This document shows positions 1-6,193 of a DNA stretch of 9,776 nucleotides, one piece after another (the stretch's first letter is position 1; every line of letters begins with the position of its first letter). The position numbers and the translations under genes are program-made. Under the pieces are notes generated by a model. That model was given only the letters and a program-made list of their open reading frames with translations, ran no database searches and had not been told where the DNA came from. This stretch comes from an uncultured Eubacteriales bacterium (lineage in GTDB: Bacteria > Bacillota > Clostridia > Lachnospirales > Lachnospiraceae): NCBI GenBank assembly GCA_949286775.1, contig CASEDW010000238.1, positions 1 through 9,776 on the forward strand, read 5' to 3'.

Positions 1-21
1 CCGGCATCGGAAACGTGACGC

Positions 22-50
22 TTGCAATATGACTGTTTTTATATTAAAAT
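22..50 (+). promoter_or_regulatory. Candidate sigma-70/SigA-type promoter for the ireB operon
   Basis: TTGCAA at 22-27 (4 of 6 to the -35 consensus) is followed after exactly 17 bases by TAAAAT at 45-50 (5 of 6 to the -10 consensus). Transcription would start near 57, leaving a leader of roughly 45 bases before the ireB ATG. It is the best-spaced promoter-like pair in the first 100 bases and the first gene of the plus-strand cluster follows it. This is a match by eye only. Confidence 0.55.
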
Positions 51-93
51 AAATAAGAATGTTTGTTTGATTCGGATGTATTTAAATAGATTT

Positions 94-98
94 GGAGG
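94..98 (+). promoter_or_regulatory. Ribosome binding site deciding the ireB start
   Basis: GGAGG lies 5 bases before ATG at 104. A longer frame beginning with TTG at 92 is open, but that TTG overlaps the GGAGG itself, so the ATG is the start. Confidence 0.85.
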
Positions 99-103
99 TA
101 ACG

Positions 104-379
104 ATGGCAGATATCAACAACACGCAATTTTTTAATTTCATAGCCGAGCCGGAGTTATCGGTAAAAACTGTAATAGAGCATGTATATAGGGCTATGGAAG
201 AAAAGGGATACAACCCCGTAAATCAGATCGTAGGATATATTATGTCGGGAGATCCTACATATATAACAAGCCATAAAAACGCGAGAAGCATGATAATGAA
301 AGTCGAAAGAGACGAGCTTGTTGAAGAACTTCTGACAGAATACATAAAAAATAAATCCTGGGAGGAAAAGCAGGATTGA
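104..379 (+). CDS. ireB: IreB/ReoM family regulatory phosphoprotein (DUF965, UPF0297)
   Basis: A 91-residue protein matching the IreB/ReoM family, usually about 90 residues. The core from about 30 to 83 carries the family hallmarks: EKGYNPVNQIVGY, SGDPTYI, the NAR motif and ERDELVEEL. In Enterococcus IreB, and in Listeria ReoM, N-terminal threonines are phosphorylated by the PASTA-domain Ser/Thr kinase; ReoM controls ClpCP-dependent turnover of MurA and so peptidoglycan synthesis. The N-terminus here reads MADINNTQFFNF, putting a threonine at residue 7, the same position as the ReoM phosphosite, with the same following F-x-N-F pattern. The protein is probably a cytosolic, helical dimer. It is first in the plus-strand cluster, and its stop overlaps the TTG start of ruvX by 4 bases. 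The kinase is not in the window, so the regulatory link is inferred. Confidence 0.93.
   Translation: MADINNTQFFNFIAEPELSVKTVIEHVYRAMEEKGYNPVNQIVGYIMSGDPTYITSHKNARSMIMKVERDELVEELLTEYIKNKSWEEKQD
361..365 (+). promoter_or_regulatory. Ribosome binding site for the TTG start of ruvX
   Basis: GGAGG inside the end of ireB, 10 bases before TTG at 376. It supports a non-ATG start that gives the canonical RuvX N-terminus. Confidence 0.75.
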
Positions 380-813
380 AACGCATACTGGGTTTGGATT
401 ATGGCAGTAAAACGGTAGGTGTCGCGGTAAGCGATCCTTTAGGATTTACAGCTCAGGCGCTTGAAATAATACGCCGCAAATCCGAAAAAAAGCTTCGTCA
501 GACGTTAGCGCGTATAGAGCAGCTGGTTGAAGAATATGATATAGGCACTATTGTTCTTGGGTTACCGTTGAACATGAACAGTGAACAGGGAGACCGGGCG
601 CAGAAATCTTTAGAGTTTAAAGAACTTGTAGAGAAGCGTACCGGTCTTGATGTGGTTATGTGGGATGAACGGCTTACGACTGTAGAAGCTATTGAGATAA
701 TGAATGAAGCCGGAATTAAGCCGCAGGATCGAAAACTGTATGTCGACAAGATAGCGGCGGGATTTATACTTCAGGATTATCTGAATTATCAGGAGTTGAA
801 AAAACATGAATAA
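376..813 (+). CDS. ruvX: RuvX/YqgF family RNase H-like nuclease (putative Holliday junction resolvase / pre-16S rRNA nuclease)
   Basis: A 145-residue protein of typical family length. It starts with TTG at 376, giving the classic MKRILGLDYGSKTVGVAVSD opening. Catalytic-type acidic residues of the RNase H-like fold are visible: Asp8 in LDYG, the DERLTT motif at 97-102, and Asp124 in VDKIAAGFILQDYL. GLPLNMNSEQGDRAQ at 62-76 is the family's third conserved block. In Escherichia coli YqgF is essential and implicated in 16S rRNA 5'-end processing; other members cleave branched DNA. The annotation as Holliday junction resolvase is therefore a family name, and the substrate cannot be read from this sequence. 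It overlaps ireB by 4 bases and the next gene by 8 bases, implying translational coupling. In Bacillus the equivalent is yrrK, also next to the ireB homologue. Confidence 0.94.
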   Translation: MKRILGLDYGSKTVGVAVSDPLGFTAQALEIIRRKSEKKLRQTLARIEQLVEEYDIGTIVLGLPLNMNSEQGDRAQKSLEFKELVEKRTGLDVVMWDERLTTVEAIEIMNEAGIKPQDRKLYVDKIAAGFILQDYLNYQELKKHE

Positions 814-1066
814 CAGCATTATTTTTGAAACAGACAGTGGTGAGAACATCACTTTTTATGTAGAAGAAGAAACAAGAGTAAACGGCATAAGCTATCTTTT
901 GGTAACGGATTCAGAAGAAGACGACGCGAACGCATATATATTAAAAGATATGTCTTCTGATTCCGATGAGGAAGCGCGCTATGTCATGGTCGAGGACGAT
1001 GTGGAATTTGAAGCCATAGCCGGACTTTTTAACCAGATGATGGAAGACGTCGATTTACTCAGATGA
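806..1066 (+). CDS. DUF1292 (YrzB-like, UPF0473) small acidic protein
   Basis: An 86-residue, strongly acidic protein: I count 24 Asp/Glu against 4 Lys/Arg. The pattern fits DUF1292: an N-terminal beta-rich half (IIFETDSGENITFYVEEETRVNGISYLLV), an acidic middle (DSEEDDANAYILKDM at 35-49), and a final block (RYVMVEDDVEFEAIAGLF) ending in a short helix. No signal peptide, membrane segment or catalytic motif is visible. The function of this family is not known. The ATG at 806 lies 10 bases after AGGAG (791-795) and overlaps the ruvX stop by 8 bases. Its place after ireB and ruvX matches yrzB in Bacillus, so the family assignment rests on both composition and context. Confidence 0.88.
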   Translation: MNNSIIFETDSGENITFYVEEETRVNGISYLLVTDSEEDDANAYILKDMSSDSDEEARYVMVEDDVEFEAIAGLFNQMMEDVDLLR

Positions 1067-1080
1067 TTATAATGATGATT

Positions 1081-1087
1081 AAGGAGG
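1081..1087 (+). promoter_or_regulatory. Strong ribosome binding site for the TTG start of rnj
   Basis: AAGGAGG, a near-perfect anti-16S match, sits 6 bases before TTG at 1094. It is the strongest ribosome binding site in the window and compensates for the weak start codon. Confidence 0.8.
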
Positions 1088-1093
1088 CGTTAA

Positions 1094-2758
1094 TTGAAAA
1101 AGGAATATAGAGGGTCCTTGAAGATCATTCCGCTGGGTGGTCTCGAGGCGATCGGAATGAATATTACTGCCTTTGAGTATGAAGACAGTATTATTGTAGT
1201 TGACTGCGGACTGTCATTTCCGGAAGACGACATGCTTGGAATCGACCTCGTCATACCGGATGTGACGTATTTAAAGGAAAACGCGGATAAGGTAAAGGGC
1301 TTTGTTATAACACACGGCCATGAAGACCATATCGGAGCAATTCCGTATGTTTTCAAGGAGATAAACGCGCCTATATACGCGACAAGGCTTACTATAGGCC
1401 TTATCGAGCATAAGCTTGAAGAAAACGGAATGCTTCAGAACGTTAAAAGAAAAACTGTTTCCTTCGGACAGATAATTAACTTAGGAGCGTTCAGGATAGA
1501 ATTTATTAAGACAAATCACAGTATTCAGGACGCAGCGGCGCTGGCGATATATTCTCCTGCGGGAACAGTAGTACATACGGGCGACTTTAAAATAGACTAT
1601 ACGCCTGTATATGGAGATATGATCGATCTTCAGCGTTTTGCTGAAATAGGCAAAAAAGGCGTTCTCGCGCTTCTTTGCGACAGTACGAACGCAGTACACA
1701 GCGGATATACGATGTCTGAAAAGACAGTCGGAATAACTTTTGACAAGATATTCGCTGAGCATCGGAATTCAAGAATAATAGTTTCAACGTTCGCGTCAAA
1801 TGTAGACCGTGTTCAGCAGGTAATTAATTCAGCTTACAAATATGGCAGAAAAGTTATCGTCGAAGGACGAAGCATGGTAAATTTCATCACGACGGCGCAA
1901 AAATTAGAATACGTTCATGTGCCTGAAAATACGCTTATCGATATCGATGAAATGAAGAATTATCCTGACGAACAGATAGTGCTCGTAACTACAGGAAGCC
2001 AGGGCGAATCAATGGCAGCCCTTTCACGTATAGCCGGCGATGTACACAAAAAGATACGGATAAAACAGAACGACACGATAATCTTAAGTTCCAATCCTAT
2101 CCCGGGCAATGAAAAAGCCGTATACAGAATAATTAATGAGCTTTCCGCTAAAGGCGCGAACGTGATCTTCCAGGATACACATGTTTCAGGTCACGCCCGT
2201 GAAGAGGAGATAAAACTCATCTATGCTCTTACAAAGCCGAAATACGCTGTTCCGGTGCATGGAGAATATCATCATCTGGCTGCTCAGCAGAAGATAGCTG
2301 AAAAAATGGGAATAGATCCTAAGGATATTTTTATTCTGCACTCGGGAGATGTTCTTGAGATGAACTACCAGTCTGCGAAGGTTACAGGAAAAGTTCAGGC
2401 CGGAAGAGTCATGGTAGACGGTCTTGGAGTAGGAGACGTAGGAAATATAGTCCTCAGAGACAGACAGATGCTTTCTGAAAACGGAATCGTGATAGTTACG
2501 CTGACCCTTGAAGGCTCTACAAAACAGCTCCTTTCAGGTCCTGAGATCATTACCCGCGGATTTGTATATGTAAAAGAAGCGGAAGATCTGTTGGAGAGCG
2601 CCCGCGAAGTGGTGGAAGATGCCGTATATAAATGCCTGTCATATAAAAACGCGGACTGGAATAAGATAAAATCAGTTATCAGGGACAGCCTCGGCGCTTA
2701 CGTATGGAAACATACCCAGAGAAGACCTATGATATTGCCTATAATTATGGAGGTATAA
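1094..2758 (+). CDS. rnj: Ribonuclease J (5'-3' exo/endoribonuclease, metallo-beta-lactamase fold)
   Basis: A 554-residue protein, essentially the length of Bacillus RNase J1. It belongs to the beta-CASP group of metallo-beta-lactamase RNases, which degrade and mature mRNA and rRNA from the 5' end. Zinc ligands are visible: HGHEDH at 74-79, His142 in the NHS motif, and HTGDFK at 161-166 with Asp164. The beta-CASP domain follows, with CDSTNA at 195-200, VEGRSM at 256-261 and TTGSQGE at 299-305. Later motifs are VSGHARE at 364-370 and VPVHGEYHH at 386-394. The C-terminal portion (about 450-554) carries the RNase J dimerisation/C-terminal domain, including ITRGFVYVKE. The TTG start gives the expected MKKEYRGSLKIIPLGG opening. 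The gene follows DUF1292 after 27 bases, and its last codons contain the GGAGGT used by the next gene. Only one J paralogue is visible here. Confidence 0.96.
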   Translation: MKKEYRGSLKIIPLGGLEAIGMNITAFEYEDSIIVVDCGLSFPEDDMLGIDLVIPDVTYLKENADKVKGFVITHGHEDHIGAIPYVFKEINAPIYATRLTIGLIEHKLEENGMLQNVKRKTVSFGQIINLGAFRIEFIKTNHSIQDAAALAIYSPAGTVVHTGDFKIDYTPVYGDMIDLQRFAEIGKKGVLALLCDSTNAVHSGYTMSEKTVGITFDKIFAEHRNSRIIVSTFASNVDRVQQVINSAYKYGRKVIVEGRSMVNFITTAQKLEYVHVPENTLIDIDEMKNYPDEQIVLVTTGSQGESMAALSRIAGDVHKKIRIKQNDTIILSSNPIPGNEKAVYRIINELSAKGANVIFQDTHVSGHAREEEIKLIYALTKPKYAVPVHGEYHHLAAQQKIAEKMGIDPKDIFILHSGDVLEMNYQSAKVTGKVQAGRVMVDGLGVGDVGNIVLRDRQMLSENGIVIVTLTLEGSTKQLLSGPEIITRGFVYVKEAEDLLESAREVVEDAVYKCLSYKNADWNKIKSVIRDSLGAYVWKHTQRRPMILPIIMEV

Positions 2759-2762
2759 TTCT

Positions 2763-3194
2763 ATGAAAATGCCGGGCGAAAGCAATAAAAATGACAATAT
2801 AGGATATAAGACTTTTGTCGTTTCGGCAAAGGTTGTGATCCGTGTTCTTGTCATAGTGCTTTTTATTTTCATCGTTATCTTTCTTTCGAGAAAAGCATAT
2901 TCGCTGGGCTATGAAGTGGCGTCATATGAGCCTGAGTCGATAGAAAATCCTGAAGATATATCCGTCACGATAACTATGGATATGTCTGTGAGAGACGTCG
3001 GTAATCTTCTGATTGAAAAAGGCATTATCGATGAGTCTATCGAAGCATTTCTGATTCAGGAGAGACTGTCTGATTATCATAATATGTTTCTGCCGGGAGT
3101 TTATATGCTAAACAGTACCATGTCTATAGATGACATCCTTGGAACAATAAGTACTCCTGTATCAGAAGATGAGGAAACAGGCAATGATAATTGA
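2763..3194 (+). CDS. Short MltG/YceG-like membrane protein lacking the lytic transglycosylase domain
   Basis: A 143-residue protein with one strong membrane helix at about 22-42 (VKVVIRVL-type segment rich in V, I, L, F) after a short hydrophilic N-terminus, so the C-terminus is probably extracellular. Residues about 67-130 resemble the LysM-like first domain of MltG: VTITMDMSVRDVGNLLIEKG, then a middle helix, then LPGVYMLNSTMSIDDILGTIS, matching the usual pattern of a hydrophobic LxxxGxI, a GxY, and an SxxxIL. The protein then ends in an acidic tail, so the catalytic YceG domain with its essential glutamate is absent. Full MltG has roughly 340-380 residues. The position, directly before the O-methyltransferase, is that of yrrL (mltG) in Bacillus. 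It may be a regulatory or binding protein for nascent peptidoglycan rather than an enzyme; that role is inferred. GGAGGT at 2749-2754 precedes the ATG by 8 bases. Confidence 0.75.
   Translation: MKMPGESNKNDNIGYKTFVVSAKVVIRVLVIVLFIFIVIFLSRKAYSLGYEVASYEPESIENPEDISVTITMDMSVRDVGNLLIEKGIIDESIEAFLIQERLSDYHNMFLPGVYMLNSTMSIDDILGTISTPVSEDEETGNDN
3171..3174 (+). promoter_or_regulatory. Ribosome binding site deciding the trmR start
   Basis: GAGG lies 9 bases before ATG at 3184. An in-frame ATG at 3169 would have its own start codon overlapping this GAGG and has no site ahead of it, so the shorter protein is preferred. Confidence 0.65.
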
Positions 3195-3825
3195 CGAAAG
3201 ATTCAGAACATATATAAATTCCATTGATACGAAGCATACGGATTTTCTCGAAGATCTGTATGCTTCGGCAGTTGAAAGCGACGTTCCGGTTATCAGGAGA
3301 GAAATGCAGAGCTTCTTAAAAACATTTCTTTTGATCGCTAAACCTGAAAGTATTCTGGAAGTTGGAACGGCCGTCGGATTTTCGTCAATTTTGATGGCTC
3401 AGTACGCTTTGAAACCATGTCATATAACGACGATTGAAAATTATGAGAAGCGCATATTAGAAGCGAAGAAAAACATAGCGGCTTCGGGACATGGCGAAGA
3501 GATAACGCTTATTGAAGGCGACGCGGCAAATGTGTTGAAAACCCTCGAAGAACCGTATGATTTTATATTTATGGATGCAGCAAAGGGTCAATATATAAAT
3601 TTTCTTCCCGATATAAAGCGTCTCATGAAAAAAGGAAGCATACTTATATCTGACAATGTGCTTCAGGACGGGGATATAATAGAGTCGAGGTTTGTTGTCG
3701 AAAGACGCGACCGAACGATTCATAAACGAATGAGAGAATATCTCTACACATTAAAACATGACGAAGACTTTTCAACTTCGATCATTCCCTTAGGGGACGG
3801 AATAACCATAAGTGTCAGACGATAA
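3184..3825 (+). CDS. trmR: SAM-dependent O-methyltransferase, TrmR/YrrM type (probable tRNA 5-hydroxyuridine methyltransferase)
   Basis: A 213-residue class I methyltransferase of the cation-dependent caffeoyl-CoA/catechol OMT family. SAM-binding motif I is LEVGTAVGFSS at 58-68, followed by the acidic residue of TIE at 83-85 and GDA at 112-114. Metal-ligand candidates are Asp131 in FMDAAKG and Asp157-Asn158 in SDNVLQDG. The C-terminal half ends with the expected LGDGITISVR strand. In Bacillus the orthologous position is yrrM, shown to encode TrmR, which converts ho5U34 to mo5U34 in tRNA. The next gene is a TrhP-type U32 protein, which makes ho5U34, so the pair supports this assignment over a small-molecule methyltransferase. 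It overlaps the MltG-like gene by 11 bases. Family confidence is high; substrate confidence is moderate. Confidence 0.85.
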   Translation: MIIDERFRTYINSIDTKHTDFLEDLYASAVESDVPVIRREMQSFLKTFLLIAKPESILEVGTAVGFSSILMAQYALKPCHITTIENYEKRILEAKKNIAASGHGEEITLIEGDAANVLKTLEEPYDFIFMDAAKGQYINFLPDIKRLMKKGSILISDNVLQDGDIIESRFVVERRDRTIHKRMREYLYTLKHDEDFSTSIIPLGDGITISVRR

Positions 3826-3839
3826 GAAAGGATCTTATC
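3821..3839 (+). promoter_or_regulatory. Hairpin presenting the trhP ribosome binding site in its loop
   Basis: A perfect 7-bp inverted repeat, GATAAGA (3821-3827) and TCTTATC (3833-3839), encloses the 5-base loop AAGGA (3828-3832). That loop is the ribosome binding site of the next gene, 10 bases before its ATG at 3843. The left arm contains the trmR stop codon TAA (3823-3825), so a ribosome terminating on trmR would melt the stem. The structure is seen directly; a role in coupling or control is inferred. Confidence 0.5.
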
Positions 3840-3842
3840 TTT

Positions 3843-5075
3843 ATGAATACAATCAAAAAACCGGAGCTTCTCGTTCCGGCAGGAAGCCTTGAGGTTCTCA
3901 AAGTCGCAGTGCGATACGGCGCGGACGCCGTTTATATAGGAGGCGAAGCGTTCGGACTTCGGGCAAAAGCGAAAAACTTTTCTATGGAAGATATGGAAGA
4001 AGGAATCAGATTCGCCCACAAACATGGAAAAAAAGTTCATGTAACCGCCAATATTCTCGCTCATAACTACGATCTTGACGGAGTCAGGGAGTATTTTAAG
4101 GAGCTTAAGGATATCAAACCGGACGCTCTTATAATAGCCGATCCCGGAGTTTTTGAGATCGCGAAAGAAATCTGTCCTGACATTGAGCGGCATATCAGCA
4201 CTCAGGCTAATAATACAAATTACGCGACCGCGAATTTCTGGTATAAACAGGGCGCGAAACGAGTTGTGACGGCAAGAGAATTGTCCTTAAGAGAAATCAG
4301 CCAGATACGGGATAATATACCTGACGACATGGAGATAGAATCATTTATACACGGTTCTATGTGCATATCATATTCGGGCAGATGTCTTCTTTCAAATTTC
4401 TTTACAGGACGCGACGGAAACAAAGGCGCCTGCACCCATCCATGCAGATGGAAATATTCTGTTATGGAGGAACAGCGTCCGGGAGAATATTTTCCTGTTT
4501 ATGAAAATGAAAGAGGAACATATATTTTCAATTCAAAAGATCTCTGTATGATAGAACATATTCCGGAACTTATAGACGCCGGAATAGACAGCTTTAAAAT
4601 AGAGGGACGTATGAAAAACGCTCTTTATGTGGCGACAGTAGCGAGAACATACAGAAGGGCTATCGACGACTGCATTGAAAGCATAGAAAAATACCAGGAG
4701 AATCTCGAATGGTACAAAGAGCAGATTGGCAACTGCACATACAGAGATTTTACTACAGGATTTTTCTTTAACAAACCGACTCAGGACGACCAGATATATG
4801 ATAATAATACATATAAAAAAGAAGCCGTCTATCTCGGTATGGTTAAGGGAAGAGATGAAAACAACAGAGTTCTGCTGGAGCAGAAAAACAAATTTTGCGT
4901 AAACGATACTATTGAGATAATGAAACCTGACGGTCAAAATATCCCGGCAAAAGTTCTCGGAATATACGCGGACGACGGTTCCGCGCAGGAATCGGCTCCC
5001 CATTCGAAGCAGCAGCTTCATCTTGAATTGAGCGAGCAGCCGGAAGAAATGGATATTTTAAGACAGCCTATGTGA
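3843..5075 (+). CDS. trhP: Peptidase U32 family protein, TrhP-like prephenate-dependent tRNA uridine-34 hydroxylase
   Basis: A 410-residue U32-family protein similar in length to YrrO/TrhP2 of Bacillus and YegQ/TrhP of Escherichia coli. It opens with PELLVPAGSLEVLKVAVRYGADAVYIGG, the usual U32 TIM-barrel-like start. The family signature is ESFIHGSMCISYSGRCLLSN at 166-185. Cysteines at 174, 181, 197 and 235 match the arrangement thought to bind an Fe-S cluster in this family; Cys201 is also nearby in CTHPC. Residues about 325-408 form the peptidase U32 C-terminal beta domain. Despite the name, TrhP proteins are not proteases but make ho5U34 in tRNA using prephenate. Its neighbour trmR would methylate the product to mo5U34, helping wobble decoding. 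The only U32 gene here, where Bacillus has two in a row. A small chance remains that it is another U32 subfamily. Confidence 0.88.
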   Translation: MNTIKKPELLVPAGSLEVLKVAVRYGADAVYIGGEAFGLRAKAKNFSMEDMEEGIRFAHKHGKKVHVTANILAHNYDLDGVREYFKELKDIKPDALIIADPGVFEIAKEICPDIERHISTQANNTNYATANFWYKQGAKRVVTARELSLREISQIRDNIPDDMEIESFIHGSMCISYSGRCLLSNFFTGRDGNKGACTHPCRWKYSVMEEQRPGEYFPVYENERGTYIFNSKDLCMIEHIPELIDAGIDSFKIEGRMKNALYVATVARTYRRAIDDCIESIEKYQENLEWYKEQIGNCTYRDFTTGFFFNKPTQDDQIYDNNTYKKEAVYLGMVKGRDENNRVLLEQKNKFCVNDTIEIMKPDGQNIPAKVLGIYADDGSAQESAPHSKQQLHLELSEQPEEMDILRQPM

Positions 5076-5083
5076 TTTTTCGT

Positions 5084-5088
5084 GAGGA
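5084..5088 (+). promoter_or_regulatory. Ribosome binding site deciding the regulator start
   Basis: GAGGA lies 4 bases before ATG at 5093. A longer frame beginning with GTG at 5072 overlaps the trhP stop but has no ribosome binding site of its own, and the ATG product MKFGIDRIKVL starts like other members. Confidence 0.65.
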
Positions 5089-5092
5089 AATT

Positions 5093-6193
5093 ATGAAATT
5101 TGGCATTGATCGTATTAAAGTTTTAAGCGTAATAGAGCAGATCAAACGGGAGATAGAAGTCGGAAATCTTTCGAGCGGAGAAAAGATGATGTCCGTCGAG
5201 CAGCTTTCCAACTCGTTTCATATAAGCCGCATGGAGGCAAACGCCGTTTTAAAAGGACTCAGAAAAGAAGGCGCGATAGTAAACTTAGGTCTGCACGGAA
5301 TGTTTGTAAAAAACGCTGATACCGAAGAGATAATTAAGAATACTATCGCCGTTATTACGGCGGATTCGGTGAGTTCCGCCGCGCAGAGAATGTTAAGAGG
5401 CATTGAAAGAGTCGCAGACGCCAACGGTATAAACGTGATATGCAAAAAAACAGGAAATTCACAAAAAAAAGAAGAGCGGATAATCAAGAATTTTGAAGCG
5501 GCTCAGGCTGCCGGATACATCATAGAACCGAGCAGAAGCCAGCTTTTGTGCCGCCATATAGATCTTTATAAAAAGCTCGATGAAAAAAACAAACCATATA
5601 TATTTGTCAGGAGCACATATCCTCAGCTGAGAGACAAACCGAGAGTCGTAGTCGACGATGTCCAGGGCGGATATCTTATCACGAGACATATGATAGCGAC
5701 CATCGGGGAAAATATCGTCGGTATTTTCAGGGCGGACGACAGCAGAGGATCGGAACGTCACAGGGGATACGTTATGGCGCTTCAGGAGGCGGGACTTCCG
5801 TATCGGCCTGAACTTGTCATATGGTATCATATTGAGGAAGGCGCTAAAAAACCTACGTTAGAACTTGATCAGATACTGAAAAAATATTCCTGCGACGGAA
5901 TAATCTGCTATAACGATGCGGTGGCAACGAGCATAATGTACTACCTGCTTAATAACGGCTACAATGTTCCGGAGGATATCGCCGTTTCTGGATACGGAAA
6001 TACGGCGGTAGCGATGTCGGGAGAACTCGGACTTACGACTGTCGCGCAGCCCGATGAACTCATGGGTGAAATGGCGGCGGAGTATATTATTGATATGATC
6101 AGAGGCGGAACTGCGGATTCTGAAAAAAATGTACAGAAGGTGCTGACTCCTGAACTTGTGATCAGAGGCTCAACTATAGGCAATGGCATATAA
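5093..6193 (+). CDS. GntR-type HTH / LacI-type sensor-domain transcriptional regulator (AraR-like)
   Basis: A 366-residue two-domain regulator, close to the 362 of Bacillus AraR. Residues about 5-75 form a winged helix with GntR features: VIEQIKREIEVGNLSSGEKM, then LSNSFHISRMEANAVLKGL, then EGAIVNLGLHGMFV. Residues about 83-362 form a periplasmic-binding-protein-like sensor of the LacI/GalR kind: IAVITADSVSSAAQRMLRGI, VVDDVQGGYLITRHM at 186-200, RGSERHRGYVMAL, DGIICYNDAVATSIMYYL at 268-285, VPEDIAVSGYGNT at 292-304, and LTTVAQPDELMGEMAAEYI. Such proteins bind a sugar or related effector in the sensor and repress promoters. No sugar genes lie nearby, so ligand and targets are unknown. The recognition helix departs from the usual GntR pattern: the expected TVR after SR-x is EAN (48-50). 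It follows trhP by 17 bases and overlaps dprA tail to tail by 24 bases. Confidence 0.87.
   Translation: MKFGIDRIKVLSVIEQIKREIEVGNLSSGEKMMSVEQLSNSFHISRMEANAVLKGLRKEGAIVNLGLHGMFVKNADTEEIIKNTIAVITADSVSSAAQRMLRGIERVADANGINVICKKTGNSQKKEERIIKNFEAAQAAGYIIEPSRSQLLCRHIDLYKKLDEKNKPYIFVRSTYPQLRDKPRVVVDDVQGGYLITRHMIATIGENIVGIFRADDSRGSERHRGYVMALQEAGLPYRPELVIWYHIEEGAKKPTLELDQILKKYSCDGIICYNDAVATSIMYYLLNNGYNVPEDIAVSGYGNTAVAMSGELGLTTVAQPDELMGEMAAEYIIDMIRGGTADSEKNVQKVLTPELVIRGSTIGNGI
6123..6155 (-). terminator. Candidate intrinsic terminator of the comM-dprA unit, antisense inside the regulator gene
   Basis: On the minus strand, 14 bases past the dprA stop, GTTCAGGAG pairs with CTTCTGTAC around a 7-base loop (plus-strand arms 6147-6155 and 6131-6139), with one U-U mismatch and one G-U pair. 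One base later comes a run of seven T on the minus strand (A at 6123-6129). The order hairpin then U-tract is right for a rho-independent terminator. The stem is only moderately GC-rich, so strength is uncertain, and part of the pattern is constrained by the regulator coding sequence. Confidence 0.45.

Noticed and set aside
1..50. Short open frames at the left edge that might be the 3' end of an upstream gene
   Set aside because: All three plus frames stop within 52 bases (TGA at 16-18 and 30-32, TAA at 50-52) and none shows a recognisable C-terminus such as that of alaS, often upstream of ireB. Too little sequence to call a partial gene.
2763..3194. MltG-like gene as a frameshifted pseudogene
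   Set aside because: It has an intact start, a ribosome binding site, a clean stop and overlap with trmR. No remnant of a YceG catalytic domain appears downstream in any frame, since trmR starts at once.
3744..4193. Open antisense frame of 149 codons across the trmR/trhP junction
   Set aside because: It covers two conserved sense genes and shows no family motif or translation signal.
4533..5021. Open antisense frame of 162 codons inside trhP
   Set aside because: It lies fully within a well-supported conserved gene, has no convincing ribosome binding site, and its product has no recognisable domain. It is a shadow of the coding strand.
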